Assembly: GCA_947442255.1 (NCBI GenBank)
Contig: CANEVO010000043.1
Location: 1 to 32,215 of the forward strand
Reading direction: 5' to 3'
Source: Opitutia bacterium
GTDB taxonomy: Bacteria; Verrucomicrobiota; Verrucomicrobiae; Opitutales; Opitutaceae
DNA length: 32,215 bases
Below the pieces are notes generated by a model. The model did no database searches, was not told the origin of the DNA, and saw only the letters and a list, made by a program, of their open reading frames with translations. A program made the position numbers and the translations under genes. Numbering within the stretch: the first letter of the stretch is position 1; every line of letters starts with the position of its first letter. Of this stretch, positions 8,582 to 16,714 are shown piece by piece.

Positions 8582-9513
8582 GATTTCCTCCGATCCAGCA
8601 GTTTTCGGGCATTGCGCCAGAAGATGTCCTCGCGCTGTTCGGGGGTCAGGTCGGCCGAAAGAATCTTGCCCACACCTCCCTCCATGGAGGAATCGGTCGC
8701 GAAAAGTATCCGGTGATGGCCGAGTTCCTTGACGCACATCTCGATGGTGCGATCGTCTACGACGCTGCCGCTGGTATCGAGGTAAACATTGGGACAGTCG
8801 CGCAGTCCCTTGATGGCCCATTCCCAATCGCCGCCCCCATTCACGTGCCCCATGATCAGCAGGAGTTCGGGATACCGGCGGGAAAGCGCGCGATAATCGA
8901 GTGAGTCGGAGGTTTTGGGCTGGCCGGCGATGGACTTCGGATCGGTCAAGTGGGCGGAATGGCCCAGGAAAAGGATCTTCCGTTCGATGCATTTCTCGGC
9001 GATCGGAAACAACGCCGGATCGGAGTACTTGAACTGGTTGTAGAGTTTGACGCCGATCATGCCGGCTTGAACGCAGCGCTCGATTTCATCCAGCGCCGCC
9101 TGGCCGTTGCCCGGTTGCACGAAACAATACCCCATGATCGTGGTGGGATAACGCTTCATGGCGCTGAGGATCGCGTCGTTCACGTCGCGCACCGCCTCGA
9201 TGTTTGCCATCACCCCGCCGGTGATCGGCCGCGAGCACAGGAGTTTTTCGATGCCGAGAACGTTCGCCGCCATTATGAGATCCTCCACCTGGCTCCAGTT
9301 GGGATTCGGGTGGTTCACGGCCGTCCACACGTGATTGTGGACATCGTATTTTCGCGATTTGCGCCAGTTCACCGGAAGGCCCGCGTCGGACTTAACCGGG
9401 CGGGTTTGCGCCGCCACCCCGCGAACTGGCAGACCGCCCGTCAGGGCGGCCACTGGCAGGCAACCCAGGCTGGCTCCGGCATGCTTTAAGAACGAACGGC
9501 GACTCGATTTCAT
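8578..9513 (-). CDS. Tat-exported TIM-barrel amidohydrolase (amidohydrolase 2 family)
   Basis: The 311-residue product starts at the ATG that opens a twin-arginine signal (SSRRSFLK, residues 3-10, then a hydrophobic stretch and VAA|QT near 35). Metal-binding residues look complete: DVHNHVW (His59, His61), GHSAH (His185), IMGHVNGGG (His223) and FATDSS (Asp274). It ends in the family's IFWRNARKLL helix. Relatives are metal-dependent hydrolases, decarboxylases or lactonases. The twin-arginine motif implies folded export to the periplasm. It is co-transcribed with the metal-site-altered homologue at 7787-8581 by a 4-bp overlap. It diverges from the second ceramidase-like gene over 249 bp, mirroring the arrangement at 1014-4489. 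Substrate unknown. Confidence 0.83.
   Translation of the reverse strand: MKSSRRSFLKHAGASLGCLPVAALTGGLPVRGVAAQTRPVKSDAGLPVNWRKSRKYDVHNHVWTAVNHPNPNWSQVEDLIMAANVLGIEKLLCSRPITGGVMANIEAVRDVNDAILSAMKRYPTTIMGYCFVQPGNGQAALDEIERCVQAGMIGVKLYNQFKYSDPALFPIAEKCIERKILFLGHSAHLTDPKSIAGQPKTSDSLDYRALSRRYPELLLIMGHVNGGGDWEWAIKGLRDCPNVYLDTSGSVVDDRTIEMCVKELGHHRILFATDSSMEGGVGKILSADLTPEQREDIFWRNARKLLDRRKS
8587..8591 (-). promoter_or_regulatory. Shine-Dalgarno GGAGG that fixes a GTG start
   Basis: On the minus strand GGAGG is followed after 5 bases by GTG (8579-8581). It is one of the few strong ribosome sites in the window and lies inside the last codons of the upstream amidohydrolase gene. It supports the GTG start and translational coupling. 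Confidence 0.7.
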
Positions 9514-9762
9514 AGAGGCAAATGCAGGGTCAGAAAAAAATTTGAAGCCGGCGGTGACCGGCCGTGACGAAGCGCGAAAGTGCGGACAAGGCTGAATCAC
9601 GAATGCAGCCGCGACCAGAACGAAGACATCCGGAGTCGACGATCTCGATCCGGTGACGAAATCTCTGGCCAACGCCCCCTGCCCGCTCACCCCCCGTCGC
9701 CCATCTCTGGAACAAAAGTTTCTGCTTTCGCCCGTTCGACCCTGCCCGTGGAATCTGCCGCC

Positions 9763-11073
9763 GTGAATAACCTCGTATCCGCTTCCGGATTTTCCATCGC
9801 CCCCTTCCGCTTCGACGTCACACCACCCCTTGGCCATGCGTTGTTGGCTGGTTGGATCCCGTCCGCCCTGACCGTCGACGACCCGCTTGAAGCGATCGGC
9901 TATGTCCTGCTCGGGGCGGGCACGCCCATCGTCGTCTGCGCGGTGGATTGGGCGGCGTTGATGAACGAGGCCCATCTCGCGTGGCGCACCGCCCTTGCCG
10001 CCGCCGCCGGAACGACCCCGGACCGCGTTGCCGTCCAATGCGTGCACCAGCACAATACGCCGTTCGTCTGCCCGGACGCCCGTGCCACCGCCGCGCAGTA
10101 TCCTGAATTGCCGGAGATGTACGACGTGGCTTTTTTTGAAACCTGCCTGGAGCGCGGCCGTCGCGCGGTGCGCGAGGCACTCCTTCGACCCGAAGCCCTC
10201 ACCCACGTCGCCCACGGCCAGGCTGTCGTCGACCGGGTGGCCGGGAACCGCCGTGTGGCCCGCGATGCGGCGGGCCGGGTGCGCGACATGCGCTTGAGCT
10301 CATGCACCGACCCGGAGCTGATCGCACTGCCGGAAGGCACCATCGATCGCGACCTGCAGACCGTGGCGTTTTTCTCCGGAGAAAAGAAAATTGTTTCCTG
10401 CCACTATTACGCCACCCACCCGATGAGTTTCTACCGCGATGGGCGAGTAAGCAGCGATTTCTGCGGGTTGGCCCGCAAGCGCCGGCAAGCCGAAGAGCCC
10501 GGTTGCACGCACCTCTATTTCACCGGATGCGCCGGCAATGTCGCGGCCGGCAAATACAACGATGGCAGCCCGGCCGCGCGCGCTGTCCTGATCGAACGGA
10601 TGTACGCCGGCATCGTGGGATCCGAACGCGCGTTGGTGCCAACGCCGCTCACGGCGGTTGATTGGCGCACCGAGGCCGTCCTTCCTCCGCCGCAAGCGAC
10701 CCCGACCGAGGAGGAACTTGTGGCCGCCATCGCCCGCCCGAACGGCTCCCTCGTCGAGCGACTGCTGCCCGCCTTCCGGCTTTCGTGGCTGCGCCGGGTT
10801 GAACGCGGCACCCCCCTCGTCTTGAGCCGGCTGCGGTTGAATGAGATTTCGATCCTGCATCTTCCGGGCGAGATGTTCATCGAATACCAGCTGCGCGCCC
10901 GGGCCATGCGTCCCGCCCATCCGGTCGCCGTGGCCGCTTACGGCGACGACGGGCTCTGGTATGTGCCGACGCGCGAGGAGTATCCCAACGGCGGCTACGA
11001 AGTGGGTGTCGCATTCTCTCGCGACGACGTCGACGAGATCCTGACGTCGGCGATCGGACGCCTGCTCGCATAA
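9763..11073 (+). CDS. neutral/alkaline ceramidase-like protein (paralogue 2)
   Basis: No ATG precedes the conserved region, so I use a GTG at 9763 (436 residues); another GTG at 9748 would add 5. The product shares the whole plan of the protein at 3098-4489. It has FDVTPPLG near 18-25, then VLLGAGTPIVVCAVDW, the HQH metal motif at 95-97 (CVHQHNTP), HYYATHPMSFY, GCAGNVAAGKYNDG, and LPGEMFIEYQLRA before YPNGGYEVG. As in paralogue 1, the expected catalytic serine segment reads GNVA instead of GDVS. Unlike paralogue 1 it has no signal peptide in any plausible start, so it is probably cytoplasmic unless its true start was missed. It diverges from the amidohydrolase pair at 7787-9513. Function may be amide or ester hydrolysis, unproven. 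Confidence 0.72.
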   Translation: MNNLVSASGFSIAPFRFDVTPPLGHALLAGWIPSALTVDDPLEAIGYVLLGAGTPIVVCAVDWAALMNEAHLAWRTALAAAAGTTPDRVAVQCVHQHNTPFVCPDARATAAQYPELPEMYDVAFFETCLERGRRAVREALLRPEALTHVAHGQAVVDRVAGNRRVARDAAGRVRDMRLSSCTDPELIALPEGTIDRDLQTVAFFSGEKKIVSCHYYATHPMSFYRDGRVSSDFCGLARKRRQAEEPGCTHLYFTGCAGNVAAGKYNDGSPAARAVLIERMYAGIVGSERALVPTPLTAVDWRTEAVLPPPQATPTEEELVAAIARPNGSLVERLLPAFRLSWLRRVERGTPLVLSRLRLNEISILHLPGEMFIEYQLRARAMRPAHPVAVAAYGDDGLWYVPTREEYPNGGYEVGVAFSRDDVDEILTSAIGRLLA

Positions 11074-11074
11074 A

Positions 11075-11123
11075 GACCGTCGCAAACCGCAGGGCACGCC
11101 GGCGACGGTCCGACCGGCGTGCC
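11075..11123. terminator. two overlapping hairpins between convergent genes, probable bidirectional terminator
   Basis: In the 66-bp gap between two convergent stops, two perfect inverted repeats interlock. GACCGTCGC (11075-11083) pairs with GCGACGGTC (11102-11110), and GGCACGCCGG (11093-11102) pairs with CCGGCGTGCC (11114-11123). As nested structures they exclude each other; together they could form an H-type pseudoknot. Both stems are very GC-rich and no T-tract follows. Position and symmetry favour a bidirectional terminator. Confidence 0.55.
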
Positions 11124-11139
11124 GCGGCAGCGTCTTGTC

Positions 11140-12420
11140 CTAGCTGATGCCGAGCTCGGCGTGACTCCAGCGGATGACGGCCGCGATGTAGTCGATGTCC
11201 GCCTCCGTGTGGGCGACGCCCACCGGGATCACGACGAAGCGGTGAATCAAATCCTCGGTGCGCGGAAAACTCTCCGCGCGATAACCGGGCTCCGGCCAAT
11301 TGGGCCCGACGTTGAACGGAGTTGCTCCGGGTGCATGCGCCAATCCCGTGGCCACATAGGGCCGCCGGTACTGCGCGTAGGTTCCCGTCATCTGCTGGCA
11401 CGGGATGTTCGCCTCCTGCAATTTCACCCGGAAGGCCTCGCGCAGCTCCGGTGTTGCCACCCAAAAATAGGTTTCGAAACCCGAATCACCGGCGGGATCG
11501 GGAATCCGGCGGAATTTGAGTCCAGAAAGATCGCCCACCTGTTGCAACAACCGGGCGGTCAGCCGGCGGCAGTGCTCGCGGGTCCGGTCCACCCGGCGAA
11601 ACTGGGCCAGCGCCACTGCACCAGTCAGTTCTGACATCCGGAACTGGCTCCCGCAGAACGCCGGCTCGCGGGGCTCGACCTGGGCGGCGTGGAAATCGCG
11701 AAACTGCCCGATGTCGCTCATGCGCACGGCGCGTTCGAAGAGTCGGGAATCATTCGTCACCACGACGCCGCCCTCGCCGCTGGTCATGGTCTTTTGCTGC
11801 TGGAAACTGAAAATCGCGATGTCGCCGTACGATCCGATCCGCCGGCCGCGGTAGGAAACACCAGGGCTCTCCGCGCAGTCTTCCAGCACGGCGATGCCGG
11901 CGGCCCGCGCCTCCGGGACGAGCGCGCCGAGATCGGCGGCGACGCCCTGAAAATGCACCACGATGACCGCCTTCGTGCGCGGCGTACGCAGCCGGGTGAT
12001 CTCGCCGGGGGCGAGACACAGCGTATCGTCGATCTCGGCCAACACGGGCTTGGCGCCGACGCGCACGATCGCCGTGAAGCACGATACCCAACTCCACGCC
12101 GGGACAATCACCTCGTCGCCGGGACCGATTCCGAGCGCGGCAAGTGCCACTTCCAATGCCGCGGTCCCGCTGGTCACCCCCAGCGCAAATTTCGTTCCCA
12201 CCATCGCGGCAAATTCCTGTTCCAGTCGCGCGACCATGGGCGGCGGCGACTTCGGGTCCGGACCATAGTAGCGGAACAGCGCCTTGCTGCGCAGCACTTC
12301 GAGCACGAGTTCCTCCTCCTCCCGACCGATCAGAGCCCACCCCAGGCACGGAGTCGGAACGGGGCGCGCCGGGGGCACCGGAGCGGCGACGGCATTGCTG
12401 ACAAGCGTTAATGAGCTCAT
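11140..12420 (-). CDS. DegT/DnrJ/EryC1/StrS-family PLP-dependent sugar aminotransferase
   Basis: The 426-residue product shows the family core. GVTSGTAALEVALAALGIGPGD starts at about residue 81 (shown here in two parts: GVTSGTAALEV and ALAALGIGPGD), followed by EVIVPAWSWVS. VLEDCAES at 178-185 gives the pyridine-nitrogen Asp181, and SFQQQKTMTSGEGG places the Schiff-base Lys at 210. These enzymes transaminate keto-sugars, usually nucleotide-linked or sugar phosphates, with Glu or Gln as donor. An alanine/proline-rich tail of about 25 residues precedes the fold. The ATG overlaps the stop of the upstream AGE-epimerase gene (ATGA at 12417-12420), so the two are coupled. A DegT enzyme in a catabolic symporter/epimerase operon is unusual, since most serve surface polysaccharide or antibiotic synthesis. 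It could act here on a keto sugar, forming or consuming an amino sugar. Confidence 0.85.
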   Translation of the reverse strand: MSSLTLVSNAVAAPVPPARPVPTPCLGWALIGREEEELVLEVLRSKALFRYYGPDPKSPPPMVARLEQEFAAMVGTKFALGVTSGTAALEVALAALGIGPGDEVIVPAWSWVSCFTAIVRVGAKPVLAEIDDTLCLAPGEITRLRTPRTKAVIVVHFQGVAADLGALVPEARAAGIAVLEDCAESPGVSYRGRRIGSYGDIAIFSFQQQKTMTSGEGGVVVTNDSRLFERAVRMSDIGQFRDFHAAQVEPREPAFCGSQFRMSELTGAVALAQFRRVDRTREHCRRLTARLLQQVGDLSGLKFRRIPDPAGDSGFETYFWVATPELREAFRVKLQEANIPCQQMTGTYAQYRRPYVATGLAHAPGATPFNVGPNWPEPGYRAESFPRTEDLIHRFVVIPVGVAHTEADIDYIAAVIRWSHAELGIS

Positions 12421-13742
12421 AGCGGATTGGACTTAAGGTCTTCTGACCAGAGTTCCACGATCTGGATCAAGTTACGGGTGATATGATAGGGATCCTTCAC
12501 GGGCAGCGCAACCACCCGGTCGAGTGGCGCCCCCCGGCGGTCCCGAATCTGGATCCATTCACCGATGCTGACATCGGGATGCGGAAATGTCCGGAACGTA
12601 TACGCCCAAGTTCGCTCGAACCATTCCCGCACGGCGGCATCGCCCGTATACCGGTAGCACAGCAGCGAGGCATAGAGCGCCTCCGAGTGCACCCACCACA
12701 ATTTGGTATCCCAAGTTCCCCGCACCGATCTCTCGTAGATCGAATTTCCCTCCGCTCCAACCGGTGGGCCGCCGTCGGCATCGACGAAGTGCAGCAGCCC
12801 GCCATGCACGTCGTCCCATCCGCGTTCGAAGGCGAAGCGGACCGCCTGACTGGCACGCGCCAGCCAGTCGGCGCGCCCTTCCCTCACGGCGACCGACAAT
12901 AACATCCACAGCCCCTCAAGCGCATGCCCCGGGTTGATGTGCCGGCAAAGCAACGTGTCCTCGCTCTGACCGGGAGCCGCGCGCAATTCCGCCAGCCGGC
13001 CGCCGGGCAGCATGAAGGTATCGAAGATTCGTGCGGCCGCCGCGACGTTGCGGGCGCGGATCTCCGCGGTCCGCGGATCGCCCAACCCGGCGCACGCGGC
13101 ACACACCACGAGCGTGACATTGAGATAAATCATCGCGATTGCGTGCGAGACGTGGCCCTCGGGAATCGGGTCCGGAAACGTGGGAAAGCCCCCGGCCGCC
13201 AGGCGACGCTCGATGCTCTCCAGCAAGCGCCAGGCCGCATCGAGTACCGCCCGGTTGCCACTCAGCCGGGCATGCTCGGCGAAACCCATCACCACGAAGC
13301 AGTCCGCATAAATGCTCGGGGCTTTCCCGGCGGCCGGGGTCAGCTCCTTAACTTCGCCGCTCTCGGAAAGCAGAAATGCACACCGACCGTCGTCGAGAAA
13401 GGCGTGTGCCTCGAGGAAAGCCACGGTCTTTCCCGCGTGGGCGAGAAACGCTGCGCGATCGCCCGGCAGCAAGCCGCGCCCGACAACCTCCTCAAGCCGC
13501 GACCACATCCACACGAACCGCCCTTGGGACCATGTGAACTTGTCGCGGCTGACGAGCTGGGTGTTGGTGTTGTTCCAGCAGTTGAAAACTCCTCCGTGCT
13601 GGGCGTCGAGGGTGCGGCTCCAGAAAGGGAGAATCGATCCGGCCAGCGCGGATTGAGTTTTCCGCCCGTAGCGGGTCGCAAGATCCCGCCAATCCGCCGG
13701 CACCACGTGAGCCGGACTCTCACTGGTTCCTAATTGGGTCAT
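12417..13742 (-). CDS. N-acylglucosamine 2-epimerase (AGE) family sugar epimerase/isomerase
   Basis: The 441-residue product starts at an ATG 14 bp after the stop of the symporter gene. It is an alpha/alpha-barrel protein of the AGE family. Visible markers are GGVFNCWN (50-57), WSQGRFVWMWSRL (71-83) with Arg75, HINPGHALEGLW (268-279) with His273, KLWWVHSEALYA (347-358), and KDPYHITR (416-423) with His420, matching the two histidines that carry out proton transfer in the family. Known members epimerise N-acetylglucosamine at C2, epimerise cellobiose at the reducing end, or isomerise mannose or sulfoquinovose to the ketose. Which one applies cannot be told. It is cytoplasmic, with no signal. 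It is translationally coupled to the DegT gene and clustered with a Na+/sugar-type symporter, so it likely handles the imported sugar. Confidence 0.85.
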   Translation of the reverse strand: MTQLGTSESPAHVVPADWRDLATRYGRKTQSALAGSILPFWSRTLDAQHGGVFNCWNNTNTQLVSRDKFTWSQGRFVWMWSRLEEVVGRGLLPGDRAAFLAHAGKTVAFLEAHAFLDDGRCAFLLSESGEVKELTPAAGKAPSIYADCFVVMGFAEHARLSGNRAVLDAAWRLLESIERRLAAGGFPTFPDPIPEGHVSHAIAMIYLNVTLVVCAACAGLGDPRTAEIRARNVAAAARIFDTFMLPGGRLAELRAAPGQSEDTLLCRHINPGHALEGLWMLLSVAVREGRADWLARASQAVRFAFERGWDDVHGGLLHFVDADGGPPVGAEGNSIYERSVRGTWDTKLWWVHSEALYASLLCYRYTGDAAVREWFERTWAYTFRTFPHPDVSIGEWIQIRDRRGAPLDRVVALPVKDPYHITRNLIQIVELWSEDLKSNPL

Positions 13743-13756
13743 CGGCAAGAAAGTGC

Positions 13757-15250
13757 TCAGGCTTTTTCGGCATTCGGGGCGACCGGCGCGGCTAAACCGC
13801 GCATCAACTCCGCCACGGGTGGCGAGAGCGGCTTGCCGCGATTCAACCACGCCATCGCGCTGAACACGGCAATGGAAGTCGCAATGGGCGTAAACACCTT
13901 CATCCCCTGACTCACCTCGATGCCATAGGCGGTCACCACGAAGGCTACCAGCCCGGCCAGAATCGAGGCAATGGCGGCCTTGGCGTCCGCATGCCGGAAG
14001 GCCGGGAGCAATCCGAACAACATCGGCACAGAAACGGGCCCGATCAAGGCGAGGAACCACGAGATCACGAGCCCGATGACGCCGCCAAACCGGTCTGCCT
14101 CGATGCCCACCAGCAGCGTCAGGAACGTGAAGAGAAGCGTGGAGAGCCGCGCCAGCCTCAACGACTGGCGCTGGTCGAGCTTCCGAAAACGGCGCGACAT
14201 CACGGGCAGAATATCGCGCGTGATAACCGATGAGATCGTGTTGGTGTCCGAGGTTGTCATCGACATCGTCGCGGCGAACATCGAGGCCAGCACCAAGCCC
14301 ACGAGCCCGGCGGGCAGATACTGCCGGGTGAGCAAGACGTAAGCCTGGGTCGGATCCGCGAGATTCGGCAGGAGCAGCGGCGCCGCCCAAACCGGGAAGA
14401 ATAGAAACAGCGGCCAGATCAGGTAGAGCACACCTGACAGCAACGCGGAATTGCGTGCACTCTCGGCGGATGGCGCCCCGATGTAACGGGCTGCGAGATT
14501 CCACGTCCCGCCATTGTAGCTCAACATTCCCGCCGCGATGTACCCCATGAAAAACAGCGGTGTGTAGGGGCCGTTAAAAAAATCGCTGTGTCCCGGCGGC
14601 AGCCGATCCCACACCGTCCAGAGACTGCTCACTCCGCCGAGGTGCTGGAGCACCACGACGAAGAGGACCAATCCCGCCACGACTTGAACAAGAAATTGAA
14701 GAAAGTCCGTATACAGATCCGCCCACATGCCACCGATCGTGATGTAGAACAGGGAAACGCCGCCGGAAATCCATATGCCGGAGGCAACCGACAGCCCGGT
14801 GAAACCATGCAGGAGGATCCCGATGGAAGCCCACTTCGATCCCACATCGAGCAGCTTTAAGAGCACTCCGCTCCACGCCATCAATTGCTGGGTCGCCACG
14901 TTGTAGCGCATGGCCAGATACTCCGTCGGCGACTCGATCGAGAGCGCCATGCGTAGTCGGGCCCAGCGGGGCGCGAACACAAAAGCACCCACGATGCAGG
15001 CGATGAAAATCGACCCAGCCCACCAGACGTAAAGGGTGAATCCATACTGGTAGGCGATCGCCGCGAAGGCGACGAACACGACGCCGCTGTGTCCGGAAAC
15101 ATGGTGCGAAATGCCTCCCAGCCACCACGGGATCTTCCCTCCTGCCACGAAGTAGTCCTTCGACCCCTTGATTTTTTTGATCGAGGCGACGCCGATCGCG
15201 GCGATGAGCAGGAAGAATATCGCGATGACGAGGTAGTCGAGAAATTGCAT
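13757..15250 (-). CDS. sodium:solute symporter (SSS family)
   Basis: The 497-residue product starts at the ATG before YLVIAIFFLLIAAIGVAS, the first membrane helix; an earlier in-frame ATG adds 24 poorly hydrophobic residues. The family hallmark follows directly: KKIKGSKDYFVAGGKIPWW, then SHHVSGHSGVVFVAFA. About 13 hydrophobic segments can be counted, with the core region AATMSMTTSDTNTISSVITRD near residue 315-335, shown here because its Ser/Thr residues form part of the usual sodium site (AATMSMTTSDTN and SSVITRD). Relatives import sugars, sugar acids, amino acids or vitamins with Na+. It is the second gene of the run yiaK, symporter, AGE epimerase, DegT, and its stop is only 14 bp from the epimerase start. 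It therefore most likely imports the sugar or uronate processed by these enzymes. Confidence 0.88.
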   Translation of the reverse strand: MQFLDYLVIAIFFLLIAAIGVASIKKIKGSKDYFVAGGKIPWWLGGISHHVSGHSGVVFVAFAAIAYQYGFTLYVWWAGSIFIACIVGAFVFAPRWARLRMALSIESPTEYLAMRYNVATQQLMAWSGVLLKLLDVGSKWASIGILLHGFTGLSVASGIWISGGVSLFYITIGGMWADLYTDFLQFLVQVVAGLVLFVVVLQHLGGVSSLWTVWDRLPPGHSDFFNGPYTPLFFMGYIAAGMLSYNGGTWNLAARYIGAPSAESARNSALLSGVLYLIWPLFLFFPVWAAPLLLPNLADPTQAYVLLTRQYLPAGLVGLVLASMFAATMSMTTSDTNTISSVITRDILPVMSRRFRKLDQRQSLRLARLSTLLFTFLTLLVGIEADRFGGVIGLVISWFLALIGPVSVPMLFGLLPAFRHADAKAAIASILAGLVAFVVTAYGIEVSQGMKVFTPIATSIAVFSAMAWLNRGKPLSPPVAELMRGLAAPVAPNAEKA

Positions 15251-15458
15251 GAAACGATGGGTCGGGGACGCCGCGAAGCAGATTGGGTAAGTGCGGATTA
15301 CGGCTAGGTGGCGCAAGCCCAATTCTAGTGGCTCCGCTCATCTCGCCGCGAGGTGTTCTGTGGACAAAAATCTTCGAAGTTTCGTGTCCGGGCTGTCACT
15401 TAAAATACGGAGGAAAATTCCGATACGACGCCGGACGATCCTGCCTATCCTCCCCAGG

Positions 15459-15491
15459 CTTGCGGCGAATCCATGCGGAGTTCGCCGCAAG
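15459..15491 (-). terminator. perfect 11-bp hairpin after yiaK-like gene
   Basis: CTTGCGGCGAA (15459-15469) and TTCGCCGCAAG (15481-15491) are perfect complements around an 11-base loop. The hairpin begins 5 bases after the yiaK-like stop codon (15497-15499). No T-tract follows on the minus strand, so it could be an intrinsic terminator of the U-less kind, an mRNA 3'-end stabiliser, or an attenuator. It lies within the 246-bp gap before the symporter gene. Confidence 0.5.
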
Positions 15492-15496
15492 AATTC

Positions 15497-16498
15497 TCAC
15501 ATCGCACGCAGTGCCGCCCACTGGGTCTCTTCCACGAGCACCCCGAGTTTTTGGCTTTCCTCGCGAATACGCATCATGCCTTCACCCGGGTACCGCACGG
15601 CCTCATCCTTTGAAAGCGGGGTCGCCTGGTGGAGATCGTCGACCACGGACTTCACCAAGTCCGCCAAAGCACTCTCCCCGGACAGCGCCATCACATCGAT
15701 GGCAATGAAGACCTGCGAAACGCTGCGTTCGGATCCAAACCGCGCGATCTGGTGTGACGACAGACCGCCCGAGAGCAATGCGGCCAGCGTGTCGAGCATC
15801 ACCGCCAGGGCCGAGCCTTTCCAGTAGCCGATCGGTACCGCCCGGCGTGCCGCAAGGATCGCACCCGGATCCCGCGTCAGCATGCCTTCGGCATCGTAAC
15901 CGCCGGCGAGCGGCAGCTTCTGGCCACACTGGTGCAGAACCTCGAGCTTGCCGTTGGAATACTGGCTCATCGCCATGTCCAGCAGCATGGGACGCTCCGC
16001 CGGGGGCACAGCGATCGCGAGGGGGTTGTTGCCAATTCTCACCCCGGCGGATCCCCACGGCGGCAGAAGCGGAATCGTATTCGTCCAGCAAATCCCGACG
16101 CAACCGGCTTCCGTGGCCTGCAAAGCGTAGGCCCCCGCCCTCATCCAATGATTGGTGTTCCGTAAGGCCACGCAGCCCATGCCATGCGTGCGCGCGAGTT
16201 CGACGGCCCGGCCCATGACGACGTGCGCATTCCACAAGCCTACGCCCATGTTTCCATCCCATTGCTCGATGGCCCCGAGCCCGCCGGCCTTTATCGGTGT
16301 CGCGTGGATATCGATGCCGTTGGCGCGGATGGAGGCAAAAAAACTCGGGAAGCGATGCAGCCCGTGGGAATAGACTCCGTCCCGCTGGTTTTCCGTGAAT
16401 CGCCGCGCCACCAGCGCCGCCCGTTCGGGCGCAAAGCCGGTCTTGAGCAACACGCGGATGTATTCGTCCTGTAAAACTTGAAAGGGGATTCGTTGCAT
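15497..16498 (-). CDS. yiaK: 2,3-diketo-L-gulonate reductase / 3-dehydro-L-gulonate 2-dehydrogenase (Ldh2/YiaK family)
   Basis: The 333-residue product matches Escherichia coli YiaK (332 residues) closely by memory along its whole length. The catalytic-His motif is GVYSHGLHRFPSF (41-53, His45). Then come LGAIEQWDG (74-82), ALRNTNHWMRAG (111-122), GICWTNTIPLLPPWG (135-149), RIGNNPLAIAVP, YSNGKLEV, GYWKGSALAVMLD and FIAIDVMAL. YiaK reduces 2,3-diketo-L-gulonate to 3-keto-L-gulonate with NADH, a step in ascorbate and rare-sugar-acid breakdown. The enzyme is a cytoplasmic dimer outside the classical Rossmann class. The start is the only ATG that fits the family N-terminus. It lies upstream of, and co-directional with, a symporter, an AGE epimerase and a DegT aminotransferase. 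The other yia or ula genes (kinase, decarboxylase, epimerases) are not seen here, so the natural substrate may differ. Confidence 0.85.
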   Translation of the reverse strand: MQRIPFQVLQDEYIRVLLKTGFAPERAALVARRFTENQRDGVYSHGLHRFPSFFASIRANGIDIHATPIKAGGLGAIEQWDGNMGVGLWNAHVVMGRAVELARTHGMGCVALRNTNHWMRAGAYALQATEAGCVGICWTNTIPLLPPWGSAGVRIGNNPLAIAVPPAERPMLLDMAMSQYSNGKLEVLHQCGQKLPLAGGYDAEGMLTRDPGAILAARRAVPIGYWKGSALAVMLDTLAALLSGGLSSHQIARFGSERSVSQVFIAIDVMALSGESALADLVKSVVDDLHQATPLSKDEAVRYPGEGMMRIREESQKLGVLVEETQWAALRAM

Positions 16499-16714
16499 GG
16501 GATTGATCGAAAGCCTTGGCGCCGTGCCCCGCCTCGGCAAGAACGGTCGACCTTGGTTGGCCGGTGGTACAACGCCGTTTCACCCTTTCATTTCCTGGTG
16601 AAGCGCACCGGCGCGTTGCACAACCGGGGACTCTGTATTTTCCCGGCTCGGGGTGCATTTGATTGCGACCACTCAGTGAATCCCCATGGTCGCGAATCGC
16701 TGCCCACCCTCCCC

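Noticed and set aside
13757..14504. Extension of the AGE-epimerase frame upstream through the symporter gene
   Set aside because: The extension overlaps the symporter coding region; the ATG at 13742 fits the family N-terminus and the 14-bp spacing.
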